NCBI GenBank assembly: GCA_903831575.1
Contig: CAIKYB010000027.1
Span: 62,001 to 126,000, forward strand
Source of the DNA: an uncultured Bacteroidota bacterium
GTDB lineage: Bacteria; Bacteroidota; Bacteroidia; Chitinophagales; Chitinophagaceae
Length of the DNA: 64,000 nucleotides
Reading direction: 5' to 3'
The translations under genes and the position numbers were made by a program. Below the pieces are notes generated by a model. That model worked only from the letters and a program-made list of their open reading frames with translations, ran no database searches and had not been told where the DNA came from. Each line of letters opens with the position of its first letter. Positions within the stretch are counted from its first letter, which is position 1. Shown here piece by piece: positions 1-7,770 of the stretch.

Positions 1-88
1 AATCGCGATGGAAAAAGGGTTGAAATTTGCGATTCGTGAAGGCGGTCGTACGGTAGGAGCAGGTCAGGTTACTGAAATAATAAAGTAA
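1..88 (+). CDS. tuf: Elongation factor Tu, C-terminal end (partial)
   Basis: The first 88 bases hold the last 28 codons and the stop of an open frame that enters from outside the window. The readable tail includes KGLKFAIREGGRTVGAG and ends QVTEIIK, the classic C-terminus of EF-Tu domain III. EF-Tu is the cytoplasmic GTPase that delivers aminoacyl-tRNA to the ribosome. Its place just before tRNA-Trp, secE and nusG is the usual order in Bacteroidota and many other bacteria. Only the end is visible, so nothing can be said about the GTPase domain. Confidence 0.95.
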   Translation, partial: IAMEKGLKFAIREGGRTVGAGQVTEIIK

Positions 89-148
89 GCTTTTTGCTTA
101 AGTAAGAAGCATTTGTAAAAGATAGTTCATATCTTTACGATAATAAAA

Positions 149-185
149 CTAAAAGCTGTCCTGAGCATATCGGGATAGCTTTTAG
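149..185 (+). terminator. Hairpin between tuf and tRNA-Trp
   Basis: Bases 149-161 pair with 173-185, a 13 bp stem with one G-U pair and an 11-base loop. The T run lies inside the 3' arm and only a short pyrimidine stretch follows. The tRNA starts six bases later. It could be the tuf terminator, or a processing or structural element of a transcript that runs on into the tRNA. No good promoter fits between the hairpin and the tRNA; a TATCTTTA box at 130-137 is the only, weak candidate. Confidence 0.55.
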
Positions 186-191
186 CTTTCT

Positions 192-262
192 ACGGGCATG
201 GTGCAACGGTAGCATACGGGTCTCCAAAACCTTTGATCTGGGTTCGAATCCTAGTGCCCGTG
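192..262 (+). tRNA. tRNA-Trp (CCA anticodon)
   Basis: The seven-base acceptor arm 192-198 (ACGGGCA) pairs with 255-261 (TGCCCGT), with G262 as discriminator. The anticodon loop CTCCAAA at 222-228 places CCA at 224-226. The T arm contains GGTTCGAATCC. The 3' CCA end is not encoded. The lower anticodon stem pairs poorly (C217 opposite T233, G218-T232 wobble). The position between tuf and secE is common in Bacteroidota. Confidence 0.93.
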
Positions 263-344
263 CAAACTCTGGTTAGTAGTTTTGGGTATTTGGAAATCAT
301 CGTATTCTCAAATCTTCAAATTGAATAACTTTCAAATCGACATT

Positions 345-539
345 ATGAATAAGTTCACAGTTTTTTTAAAAGAATCTTACCAAGAATTGGTAGAACGCGT
401 AAGTTGGCCTAAATGGGAACAACTTCAACAATCTACAATGATTGTTTTGGGAGCTACTTTATTCATTACTGCAATTGTTGCACTTTTGGATTTTATAGCT
501 AACGGGTCAATGAAATTTATTTATTCTTTATTTAAGTAA
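345..539 (+). CDS. secE: Preprotein translocase subunit SecE
   Basis: This 64-residue protein has the single-membrane-span SecE form of most bacteria outside the enterics. A basic, amphipathic N-terminal stretch contains the conserved VSWPKWEQLQ, followed by one hydrophobic segment at about residues 30-55. SecE clamps the SecY channel in the inner membrane. I chose the ATG at 345 because it gives the usual length and begins MNKFTVFLKESYQEL. The frame is open back to 282, but that extension is atypical and lies just behind the tRNA. nusG starts two bases after the stop, so the two are surely cotranscribed. Confidence 0.93.
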   Translation: MNKFTVFLKESYQELVERVSWPKWEQLQQSTMIVLGATLFITAIVALLDFIANGSMKFIYSLFK

Positions 540-541
540 TC

Positions 542-1141
542 ATGGAAATAGAAGCAACAACATCTGTTGAGAAAGTAGAAAAAGAGTCAAAATGGTACGT
601 ACTAAGAGTAGTAAGTGGAAAAGAACGTAAAGTGAAGGAGTATCTTGATAAGGACATCATTCGTAATGGATGGGATAAATTAATTAAGCAAATCTTTCTG
701 CCTGTAGAAAAAGTATACAAGGTTCTAAATGGTAAAAAAGTGATGCGCGAAAGGAATTTTTATCCTGGTTATATCATGATGGAAGTAGCCAATTCGAAAC
801 TGAATGACGATATTATTCAGCATGTCAGCAATATTAGTAATGTTATGCATTTTCTTACAGATGGCAAAGGCTCTAAGGGGAAGATTATTTGTTTACGTAA
901 GTCAGAAGTGAATAAGATGTTGGGGAAAATGGATGAAATGTCTGATATTGGAGGAGTTACCATGAGTGAGCCATTTATCATAGGCGAAACTATTAAGATT
1001 ATTGATGGCCCTTTTAACGACTTCAATGGAGTTATTGAAGAGGTAAATGATGAGAAAAAGAAATTAAAGGTTCAAGTAAAAATATTCGGAAGGGCTACTC
1101 CAGTGGAGTTAAACTATATGCAAGTAGAAAAAGTAGCTTAA
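542..1141 (+). CDS. nusG: Transcription termination/antitermination factor NusG
   Basis: This 199-residue protein has the two NusG domains. The N-terminal NGN domain begins KWYVLRVVSGKERKVKEYL and contains the FYPGYIMMEV element that binds the RNA polymerase clamp. The C-terminal KOW domain spans about residues 140-195, with IIDGPFNDFNG and the FGRATPVEL end. NusG couples polymerase to Rho or to the ribosome. It follows secE by two bases and is followed by a strong terminator, so secE-nusG forms a short unit separate from the ribosomal protein genes. Confidence 0.97.
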   Translation: MEIEATTSVEKVEKESKWYVLRVVSGKERKVKEYLDKDIIRNGWDKLIKQIFLPVEKVYKVLNGKKVMRERNFYPGYIMMEVANSKLNDDIIQHVSNISNVMHFLTDGKGSKGKIICLRKSEVNKMLGKMDEMSDIGGVTMSEPFIIGETIKIIDGPFNDFNGVIEEVNDEKKKLKVQVKIFGRATPVELNYMQVEKVA

Positions 1142-1166
1142 CCCTAAGATTTAACCTAAGAATTTT

Positions 1167-1197
1167 AACCGCTCCAAATATTTAGAGCGGTTTTTTT
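1167..1197 (+). terminator. Rho-independent terminator after nusG
   Basis: AACCGCTC (1167-1174) pairs with GAGCGGTT (1185-1192) over a 10-base AT-rich loop and is followed by an unbroken T run to 1197. It ends the secE-nusG transcript. The last Ts are shared with the -33 element of the next promoter. Confidence 0.9.
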
Positions 1198-1226
1198 GTA
1201 AAATACACTAAAATGTTTTAGCTTTG
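1195..1226 (+). promoter_or_regulatory. Bacteroidota-type promoter of the rplK operon
   Basis: TTTG at 1195-1198, a 20-base spacer and TAGCTTTG at 1219-1226 match the Bacteroidota housekeeping promoter TTTG-N19-21-TAnnTTTG. Transcription would start near 1232, leaving a leader of about 90 bases before rplK. The -33 element sits in the T run of the upstream terminator. Confidence 0.75.
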
Positions 1227-1278
1227 CCGCCCCAATTAGTTCTTTATTAGAATTTATCCGTGTAGGATAGGTTTGGGA

Positions 1279-1298
1279 GTTTCGATAATTATCGAAAC
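1279..1298. other. Perfect 20-bp palindrome in the rplK leader
   Basis: GTTTCGATAA at 1279-1288 is followed directly by its exact reverse complement TTATCGAAAC at 1289-1298. It lies 26 bases upstream of the rplK start, inside the predicted leader. It could be a protein-binding DNA site or, in RNA, part of a fold used for autogenous control by L1. Neither use can be decided from sequence alone. Confidence 0.7.
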
Positions 1299-1324
1299 GT
1301 TATCACCAAAAAAAAGTAAAAAAA

Positions 1325-1771
1325 ATGGCAAAAGAAATCACCGGCTATGTGAAGCTCCAATGTAAAGGAGGGCAAGCCAACCCAGCGCCACCAATTGGTC
1401 CCGCGCTTGGTTCAAAGGGTATTAACATCATGGAGTTCTGTAAGCAGTTTAATGCAAGAACACAAGATAAACCCGGAAAAGTATTACCTGTATTGATTAC
1501 AGTGTATGCAGACAAATCATTCGATTTTATTATCAAAACTCCTCCTGCAGCAGTTCAATTAATGGACGCCGCAAAAATTACTAGCGGAAGTAAAGAATCT
1601 AACCGTGTAAAGGTTGGGAAAGTTACTTGGGCTCAAGTAGAGGAAATCGCTAAAGACAAAATGCCTGACTTAAATGCTTTTACGCTGAATAGCGCAATGA
1701 GCATGGTAGCAGGTACTGCTCGTAGCATGGGTTTAACCGTAGAAGGTAACGCTCCTTGGGATAATAATTAA
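1325..1771 (+). CDS. rplK: 50S ribosomal protein L11
   Basis: The 148 residues match L11 in length and motifs. The N-terminal domain has [20 protein letters not shown], and the C-terminal 23S rRNA-binding domain includes KITSGSKE and the AGTARSMGL segment near the end. L11 is part of the GTPase-associated centre of the large subunit. The start at 1325 is preceded by an A-rich run, as is usual for highly translated Bacteroidota genes. rplA follows after 41 bases. Confidence 0.98.
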   Translation: MAKEITGYVKLQCKGGQANPAPPIGPALGSKGINIMEFCKQFNARTQDKPGKVLPVLITVYADKSFDFIIKTPPAAVQLMDAAKITSGSKESNRVKVGKVTWAQVEEIAKDKMPDLNAFTLNSAMSMVAGTARSMGLTVEGNAPWDNN

Positions 1772-1812
1772 TCGTCAATCTGCTCTTTTATATAGAGCAA
1801 TAAATTTTAACA

Positions 1813-2502
1813 ATGATTACTAAAAAAAGAAAAATAGCAAATGCTAAGGTTGACGAAAAGAAAGCTTATACGCTTAAGGACGCCTCAGCACTAGTAAAAC
1901 AAATCAATACCACAAAGTTTGACAGCTCTGTAGATTTACATGTTCGTTTGGGTGTAGATCCTAAAAAAGCAGATCAAGCTATACGTGGTACTGTTTCATT
2001 ACCTCACGGTACTGGAAAGACTAAAAAAGTCTTAGTACTATGTACCCCTGATAAAGAAGCTGAAGCAACTGCTGCCGGAGCTGATTTTGTAGGATTAGAT
2101 GAGTTTATTACTAAAATTGAAGGCGGTTGGACTGATATCGATGTTATTGTAGCTACTCCTTCTGTAATGCCAAAAATTGGTAAACTCGGTAAAGTATTAG
2201 GACCACGTAACTTGATGCCGAATCCCAAAACTGGAACGGTTACCAATGATGTGGCTGGTGCGGTTAACGATCTTAAAGGCGGCAAAATTGCTTTTAAAGT
2301 TGATAAGGTTGGAATTATTCATGCGTCAATTGGCAGGGTGAGCTTTTCACCTGAAAAAATCGCTGAGAATTCTCAAGAATTCATCAACGCTATCGTTAAG
2401 TTGAAACCTGCAACTTCTAAAGGTGTATACTTAAGAGGAATCAGCATGGCAAGCTCAATGAGTCCTGGCATTGCTGTTGATACAAAATCTGTTCAAAACT
2501 AA
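1813..2502 (+). CDS. rplA: 50S ribosomal protein L1
   Basis: This is a 229-residue L1. Typical elements are [20 protein letters not shown] near residues 41-60, the KKVLVL strand, the [16 protein letters not shown] segment of domain II and a C-terminal return to domain I. L1 forms the mobile stalk that helps release deacylated tRNA from the E site. In many bacteria L1 represses its own rplKA mRNA, which makes the structured rplK leader worth noting. rplJ starts 44 bases later. Confidence 0.98.
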   Translation: MITKKRKIANAKVDEKKAYTLKDASALVKQINTTKFDSSVDLHVRLGVDPKKADQAIRGTVSLPHGTGKTKKVLVLCTPDKEAEATAAGADFVGLDEFITKIEGGWTDIDVIVATPSVMPKIGKLGKVLGPRNLMPNPKTGTVTNDVAGAVNDLKGGKIAFKVDKVGIIHASIGRVSFSPEKIAENSQEFINAIVKLKPATSKGVYLRGISMASSMSPGIAVDTKSVQN

Positions 2503-2546
2503 ATCTCAATCGCCTAGGGCATATGTCCGGGAAAAAAATATTTGTT

Positions 2547-3173
2547 ATGACAAAGCAAGAGAAAAATGAAGTGATAGCATTGCTGAAAGGCAAGTTCGCT
2601 CAATATAATAACTTCTATATTACCGATACGGAAAGTTTAACGGTAGCGCAAGTTGGCAAACTACGTAATGTTTGTTTCAATAAGCAAGTAGAAATGAAAG
2701 TGGCAAAAAACACTTTAATAAAAAAAGCATTGGAAAGCTTAGATGCTGAAAAATATGCAGGCGTTTTTGAATCTTTACACAAAGTGACGGCTTTGATGTT
2801 TAGCGAAAATCCAAAAGATCCGGCTGTTATCATAAGTGCATTCCGTAAGGAAAACAATAATGAAAGACCGGTGCTTAAAGCAGCTTTCATTAACGGGGAT
2901 GTATTTGTAGGTGACAATCAATTGAAAGCACTTACTCAAATCAAAACTAAGAATGAGCTTATCGGTGAAATCATTGGTTTATTGCAATCGCCAATTCAAC
3001 GTGTATTGGGTGCATTAGAAAATAAGGATAAAGCTAAAAAAGAAGAAGCTCCAGTAGTAACGGAGGCTCCGGTTGCTGAAGTTGCAACAGAAGCAGCATC
3101 TACTGTTGTAGAAGCTATGCCAGAAGCGCCAGCAGCCGAAGAGGCAACTCCTGAAGCTCCAGCAGAAGCGTAA
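2547..3173 (+). CDS. rplJ: 50S ribosomal protein L10 with acidic Ala/Pro/Glu tail
   Basis: This is L10, the base of the L7/L12 stalk, which anchors L12 dimers through its C-terminal helix. The start at 2547 (MTKQEKNEVIALL) fits the family. The open frame begins eight codons earlier at 2523 (MSGKKIFV), which looks like leader. With the chosen start it has 208 residues, against about 165-175 usually. The excess is a low-complexity tail of roughly 40 residues built from E, A, P, V and T after the KDKAKKEEAP junction. The L10 core up to about residue 165 looks complete. rplL follows after 105 bases. Confidence 0.95.
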   Translation: MTKQEKNEVIALLKGKFAQYNNFYITDTESLTVAQVGKLRNVCFNKQVEMKVAKNTLIKKALESLDAEKYAGVFESLHKVTALMFSENPKDPAVIISAFRKENNNERPVLKAAFINGDVFVGDNQLKALTQIKTKNELIGEIIGLLQSPIQRVLGALENKDKAKKEEAPVVTEAPVAEVATEAASTVVEAMPEAPAAEEATPEAPAEA

Positions 3174-3278
3174 AAATTAATAAAAATACCTGGCCGGATG
3201 GGTAACAAAAGGCAATAAACAATTTTTATAATCTCCGCCGGAGTCTAAAACAATGAAGGCGGTAAAAATTCAAACAAA

Positions 3279-3650
3279 ATGGCAGACGTAAAAGTATTAG
3301 CAGAAAGCCTAGTAGGCTTAACAGTAAAAGAAGTTCAGGAATTAGCTGAATTCTTAAAGTCAGAATACGGTATCGAACCAGCTGCAGCTGCAGTTGTTAT
3401 GAGTTCTGGCGATGGCGGAGCAGCAGTAGTAGAAGAAAAAACTTCTTTCAATGTAATATTGAAAAGTGGTGGTCCAAACAAATTAGCTGTAGTTAAAATC
3501 GTAAAAGATTTAACAGGATTAGGTCTTAAAGAAGCAAAAGACTTAGTTGATGGTGCTCCAAAACCAGTTAAAGAAGGTGTTGATAAAGCTACAGCTGAAG
3601 AATTGAAAGCTAAATTAACTGAAGCAGGTGCTGACGTTGAAATCGCTTAA
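3279..3650 (+). CDS. rplL: 50S ribosomal protein L7/L12
   Basis: The 123 residues are typical L7/L12. An N-terminal dimerisation domain ([17 protein letters not shown]) leads to an Ala-rich hinge and the C-terminal factor-binding domain, with [15 protein letters not shown]-type helix residues ([20 protein letters not shown]) and the [16 protein letters not shown] loop. It recruits translation GTPases. It ends the rplKAJL unit and is followed by a strong hairpin terminator. The 105-base rplJ-rplL gap holds small GC-rich inverted repeats near 3232-3264 and no obvious promoter. Confidence 0.98.
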   Translation: MADVKVLAESLVGLTVKEVQELAEFLKSEYGIEPAAAAVVMSSGDGGAAVVEEKTSFNVILKSGGPNKLAVVKIVKDLTGLGLKEAKDLVDGAPKPVKEGVDKATAEELKAKLTEAGADVEIA

Positions 3651-3673
3651 TTTAAAAATGTAATTTTATGATG

Positions 3674-3702
3674 AAGCCTGGAAGAAATTCCAGGCTTTTT
3701 TT
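3674..3702 (+). terminator. Terminator/attenuator between rplL and rpoB
   Basis: AAGCCTGGAA (3674-3683) pairs perfectly with TTCCAGGCTT (3688-3697) across a GAAA tetraloop and runs into a T tract ending at 3702. This 10 bp stem should stop most transcripts leaving rplL. It separates the ribosomal protein unit from rpoBC or attenuates readthrough. Confidence 0.92.
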
Positions 3703-3816
3703 ATTGAAAATCTTCAATATTTACTTTTTTTCTGGCTTTTTTTTGGGCTTTATCAAAAATCTTACCAAAAATCTAAAATTCTACATGTTTATATGTAAAA
3801 TCTAAGATAAAATCCC

Positions 3817-3874
3817 TAACTTCGCCGTCCTTTAATTTGGGAAGGGAATGTTATACCCCGTTTTCAAATTAAAG
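3817..3874 (+). promoter_or_regulatory. Candidate rpoB promoter -7 box and 5' stem-loop
   Basis: TAACTTCG at 3817-3824 resembles the Bacteroidota -7 element TAnnTTTG with one change and is followed by CCGTCC, as in other promoters here. No clear -33 TTTG is seen. Starting at the expected start point, CTTTAATTTG (3830-3839) is exactly complementary to CAAATTAAAG (3865-3874), with a 25-base loop that itself holds GGG and CCCC runs. The rpoB mRNA may therefore begin in a hairpin. Confidence 0.5.
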
Positions 3875-3902
3875 ACCTCACACTAAAAGTCTTAATTTAC
3901 AT

Positions 3903-6900
3903 ATGTCTGCAACTAAAACAAACGCTGCTAAACGCATCAATTTCGGAAAAGTTGAACTTATAGCAGAACAACCAGATTTGCTGGGAATCCAGATTCAATC
4001 TTTTAAAGATTTTTTCCAATTAGAAACGACGCCCGACAAAAGAAATGTCGAGGGTTTATTCCGAGTATTTAAAGAGAATTTTCCAATAACGGATACGAGA
4101 AATATTTTCGTATTGGAGTTCTTGGATTATTTTGTAGACCCTCCACGATATACTATTGATGAGTGTATTGAAAGAGGTCTTACTTATGCTGTTCCTTTAA
4201 AAGCAAAACTACGTTTGAGTTGCAATGATGAGGAGCACGTTGATTTCCAAACTATTGTACAAGATGTTTTTCTAGGAAATATTCCATACATGACACCTCG
4301 TGGTACTTTTGTGATCAATGGCGCCGAGCGTGTTGTCGTAAGCCAATTACATCGTTCACCAGGAGTGTTCTTCGGTCAATCAGTTCATCCCAACGGAACA
4401 AAAATTTATTCTGCTAGAGTCATACCTTTTAAAGGAGCTTGGATGGAGTTTGCAACTGACATCAATAATGTGATGTTTGCGTATATCGATCGTAAGAAGA
4501 AGTTTCCTGTAACTACTTTGCTGCGTTCAATTGGATTCGAAACAGATAAAGACATTCTTGAATTATTCGGAATGGCTGATGAGGTAAAAGCGGATAAAAA
4601 AACTTTAGATAAACAAATAGGAAAAAAATTAGCAGCTCGTGTATTACGTACATGGGTAGAAGATTTTGTCGATGAAGATACAGGAGAGGTTGTTTCTATA
4701 GAAAGAAATGAAATTATTCTTGAAAGAGATACCATCCTTGATGCAAGTAATATTGCCATGATCATAGAGATGCAGGCAAAGAGTGTGTTTATCCAGAAAG
4801 AAGAAGTGAGTGGTGATTATGCAATTATTTACAATACGCTAAATAAAGATACATCTAACAGTGAGTTAGAAGCGGTTCAACTTATTTACAAGCAATTGCG
4901 TGGTGCCGATGCGCCAGATGATGAAACGGCAAGAGGGATTATTGATAAATTATTCTTTAGTGATAAACGTTATGATTTAGGAGAAGTTGGTCGTTATAAA
5001 ATCAATCGCCGTTTGGGATTGAATTATCCTTTGAATAAAAAAGTATTGACAAAAGAAGATATTATTTCTATTGTTAAATACTTGGTTTTATTGACAAATG
5101 GTAAAAGTGAAGTTGATGATATTGATCATTTGAGTAACAGACGTGTTCGTACTGTTGGAGAACAACTTTACGCTCAGTTCGGAGTTGGATTGGCTCGTAT
5201 GGCCAGAACCATTCGTGAAAGAATGAACGTTCGTGATAATGAGGTATTTACTCCTGTTGATTTGATTAATGCAAGAACATTATCTTCTGTTATTAATTCA
5301 TTTTTTGGAACATCTCAGTTGTCTCAATTTTTGGATCAAACTAATCCTTTAAGTGAGATTACCCATAAGCGTCGTATATCGGCTCTTGGACCCGGAGGTT
5401 TAAGCAGAGAAAGAGCTGGTTTTGAGGTTCGTGACGTTCACTATTCGCATTATGGTCGTTTATGTACAATTGAAACACCAGAAGGACCGAACATCGGTTT
5501 GATCTCTACTTTATGCGTACACGCTAAGATTAATGATATGGGCTTTATTGAAACGCCATATAGAAAAGTGGATAACGGTAAGGTGGACATGAAGAAGATT
5601 ACTTTCCTTAGTGCTGAAGAAGAAGATACTGCAAAAATCGCACAGGCAAACGTTGAAATTGATGGCAAAGGAAACTTTGTTGAAGATAAAATTAAGTCAC
5701 GTCAGACAGGTGATTTCCCTATTCTTGATAAAGGAGATGTGGAATATATGGACGTTGCTCCAAATCAAATTGTTGGTTTGAGTGCCTCTCTAATTCCTTT
5801 CCTTGAACATGATGATGCCAACCGTGCATTGATGGGATCGAACATGCAACGTCAGGCTGTACCATTGCTTAGACCTGAAGCGCCTATTGTAGGAACAGGG
5901 TTGGAGGCAAAGGCCGCTCGTGATGCAAGAATTCAAATTCACTCAGAAGGTGATGGTGTGATAGAGTTTGTAGATGCAAATGAAATCCATGTTAGATACA
6001 AACGTTCAGAAATTCAACAACTGGTGAGTTTTGAAGACGATTTGAAAATTTACAAACTAACAAAATTCGTTCGTACGAATCAGGAAACTTGTATCAATCT
6101 TCGTCCTGCTGTAACAAAAGGACAAAAAGTTTCTGAAGGAGATTTCTTAACTGAAGGTTATGCAACTAAAGGTGGAGAAATTGCATTAGGCAGAAATCTT
6201 AAGGTTGCCTTTATGCCTTGGAAAGGGTATAATTTCGAGGATGCGATTGTAATCAGTGAGAAAGTAGTTAAAGAAGATTTGTTTACGTCTATCCATATCA
6301 GTGAGTTTGAAACTGAAGTTCGTGATACCAAATTGGGTGAAGAAGAATTGACTCCAGATATTCCTAACGTTAGTGAAGAAGCTACTAAAGATCTTGACCA
6401 AAATGGTATTATCAGAATTGGAGCAAGTATCAAAGAAGGAGATATTATCATAGGAAAAATTACTCCAAAAGGAGAAAGTGATCCTACACCAGAAGAGAAG
6501 TTGCTTCGTGCTATTTTCGGCGACAAAGCCGGGGATGCAAAAGATGCTTCATTGAAAGCACCAAGTGGTACTGAAGGTGTGGTAATTAATAAGAAATTGT
6601 TCCAACGTGCGAAGAAAGATAAAAATACCAAAGTGAGAGAAAAAGCTCAATTGGATAAAATCGAAAAAGCCCATGAAAAGAATGAAATCGATTTATTGGA
6701 TTTATTAAATAATAAATTGCAGTCATTGTTGAAAGACAAGACCAGTCAAGGTGTAAGTAATAATTTCGGCGAAGTTTTAGTAGGAAAAGGAACTAAATTT
6801 AATGCAAAAAATCTTGCAGCAATTGACTTCCAGAATGTTAATCCGCTTGCATGGAGTGGTGATGCAAAAACAGATGATTTGATCAATACACTTCTTCATA

Positions 6901-7712
6901 ATTATAGTATTAAGTTCAATGAAGAATTGGGTCGTTTCAAGAGAGAGAAATTCAATATTTCAATCGGAGATGAGTTACCTGCAGGTGTATTGAAACTAGC
7001 TAAAGTTTACATCGCTGTAAAACGTAAGTTGAAAGTGGGGGATAAAATGGCTGGACGTCACGGAAATAAAGGAATTGTGGCAAAAATTGTTCGCCAAGAA
7101 GATATGCCATTCCTTGAAGACGGAACTCCAGTTGATATTGTATTAAATCCACTTGGTGTACCAAGTCGTATGAATCTTGGCCAAATTTATGAAACAGCAT
7201 TAGGTTGGGCTGGAGAGAAATTAGGCGTTAGTTTCGCAACACCAATTTTTGATGGTGCTTCTGTGGATGAAATTGCTGAGCAAATTGAAAATGCCGGTTT
7301 ACCTAAGTTTGGACATACTTACTTGTTTGATGGAGAAACGGGAGATCGTTTTGACCAGAAAGCAACTGTAGGAATTATCTATATTATCAAATTGCATCAC
7401 ATGGTTGATGATAAGATGCATGCTCGTTCGATTGGACCATACAGTTTGATTACGCAACAGCCTTTGGGTGGTAAAGCTCAGTTTGGTGGTCAGCGTTTTG
7501 GAGAGATGGAAGTATGGGCTCTTGAGGCATATGGTGCATCTAATATTTTGCAGGAATTGTTAACGCTAAAATCTGATGATATCATCGGAAGAGCGAAAAC
7601 ATACGAGGCAATTGTTAAAGGAGATAATATTCCAAGAGCAGGTACACCAGAATCATTCAATGTTTTGGTACATGAATTAAGAGGTTTAGGATTGGATTTG
7701 AAATTTGATTAA
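3903..7712 (+). CDS. rpoB: DNA-directed RNA polymerase subunit beta
   Basis: The 1269 residues cover a full beta subunit. The rifampicin-binding region lies near residues 467-505 ([21 protein letters not shown], then [10 protein letters not shown]) with wild-type-looking residues. It is followed by the fork-loop [10 protein letters not shown]. Near the end are the conserved [16 protein letters not shown] segment and [18 protein letters not shown], which contacts beta'. With beta' it forms the catalytic cleft. The gene has its own probable promoter after the rplL terminator and is followed by rpoC after 58 bases, almost certainly on the same mRNA. Confidence 0.99.
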   Translation: MSATKTNAAKRINFGKVELIAEQPDLLGIQIQSFKDFFQLETTPDKRNVEGLFRVFKENFPITDTRNIFVLEFLDYFVDPPRYTIDECIERGLTYAVPLKAKLRLSCNDEEHVDFQTIVQDVFLGNIPYMTPRGTFVINGAERVVVSQLHRSPGVFFGQSVHPNGTKIYSARVIPFKGAWMEFATDINNVMFAYIDRKKKFPVTTLLRSIGFETDKDILELFGMADEVKADKKTLDKQIGKKLAARVLRTWVEDFVDEDTGEVVSIERNEIILERDTILDASNIAMIIEMQAKSVFIQKEEVSGDYAIIYNTLNKDTSNSELEAVQLIYKQLRGADAPDDETARGIIDKLFFSDKRYDLGEVGRYKINRRLGLNYPLNKKVLTKEDIISIVKYLVLLTNGKSEVDDIDHLSNRRVRTVGEQLYAQFGVGLARMARTIRERMNVRDNEVFTPVDLINARTLSSVINSFFGTSQLSQFLDQTNPLSEITHKRRISALGPGGLSRERAGFEVRDVHYSHYGRLCTIETPEGPNIGLISTLCVHAKINDMGFIETPYRKVDNGKVDMKKITFLSAEEEDTAKIAQANVEIDGKGNFVEDKIKSRQTGDFPILDKGDVEYMDVAPNQIVGLSASLIPFLEHDDANRALMGSNMQRQAVPLLRPEAPIVGTGLEAKAARDARIQIHSEGDGVIEFVDANEIHVRYKRSEIQQLVSFEDDLKIYKLTKFVRTNQETCINLRPAVTKGQKVSEGDFLTEGYATKGGEIALGRNLKVAFMPWKGYNFEDAIVISEKVVKEDLFTSIHISEFETEVRDTKLGEEELTPDIPNVSEEATKDLDQNGIIRIGASIKEGDIIIGKITPKGESDPTPEEKLLRAIFGDKAGDAKDASLKAPSGTEGVVINKKLFQRAKKDKNTKVREKAQLDKIEKAHEKNEIDLLDLLNNKLQSLLKDKTSQGVSNNFGEVLVGKGTKFNAKNLAAIDFQNVNPLAWSGDAKTDDLINTLLHNYSIKFNEELGRFKREKFNISIGDELPAGVLKLAKVYIAVKRKLKVGDKMAGRHGNKGIVAKIVRQEDMPFLEDGTPVDIVLNPLGVPSRMNLGQIYETALGWAGEKLGVSFATPIFDGASVDEIAEQIENAGLPKFGHTYLFDGETGDRFDQKATVGIIYIIKLHHMVDDKMHARSIGPYSLITQQPLGGKAQFGGQRFGEMEVWALEAYGASNILQELLTLKSDDIIGRAKTYEAIVKGDNIPRAGTPESFNVLVHELRGLGLDLKFD

Positions 7713-7770
7713 TGATTAGATGATTAATCGTTGACAAAATTTATAACAATAACTTTTATTAATTAATAAT

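Noticed and set aside
282-344. N-terminal extension of SecE
   Set aside because: The extra 21 residues are not SecE-like and begin next to the tRNA; the ATG at 345 gives the family length.
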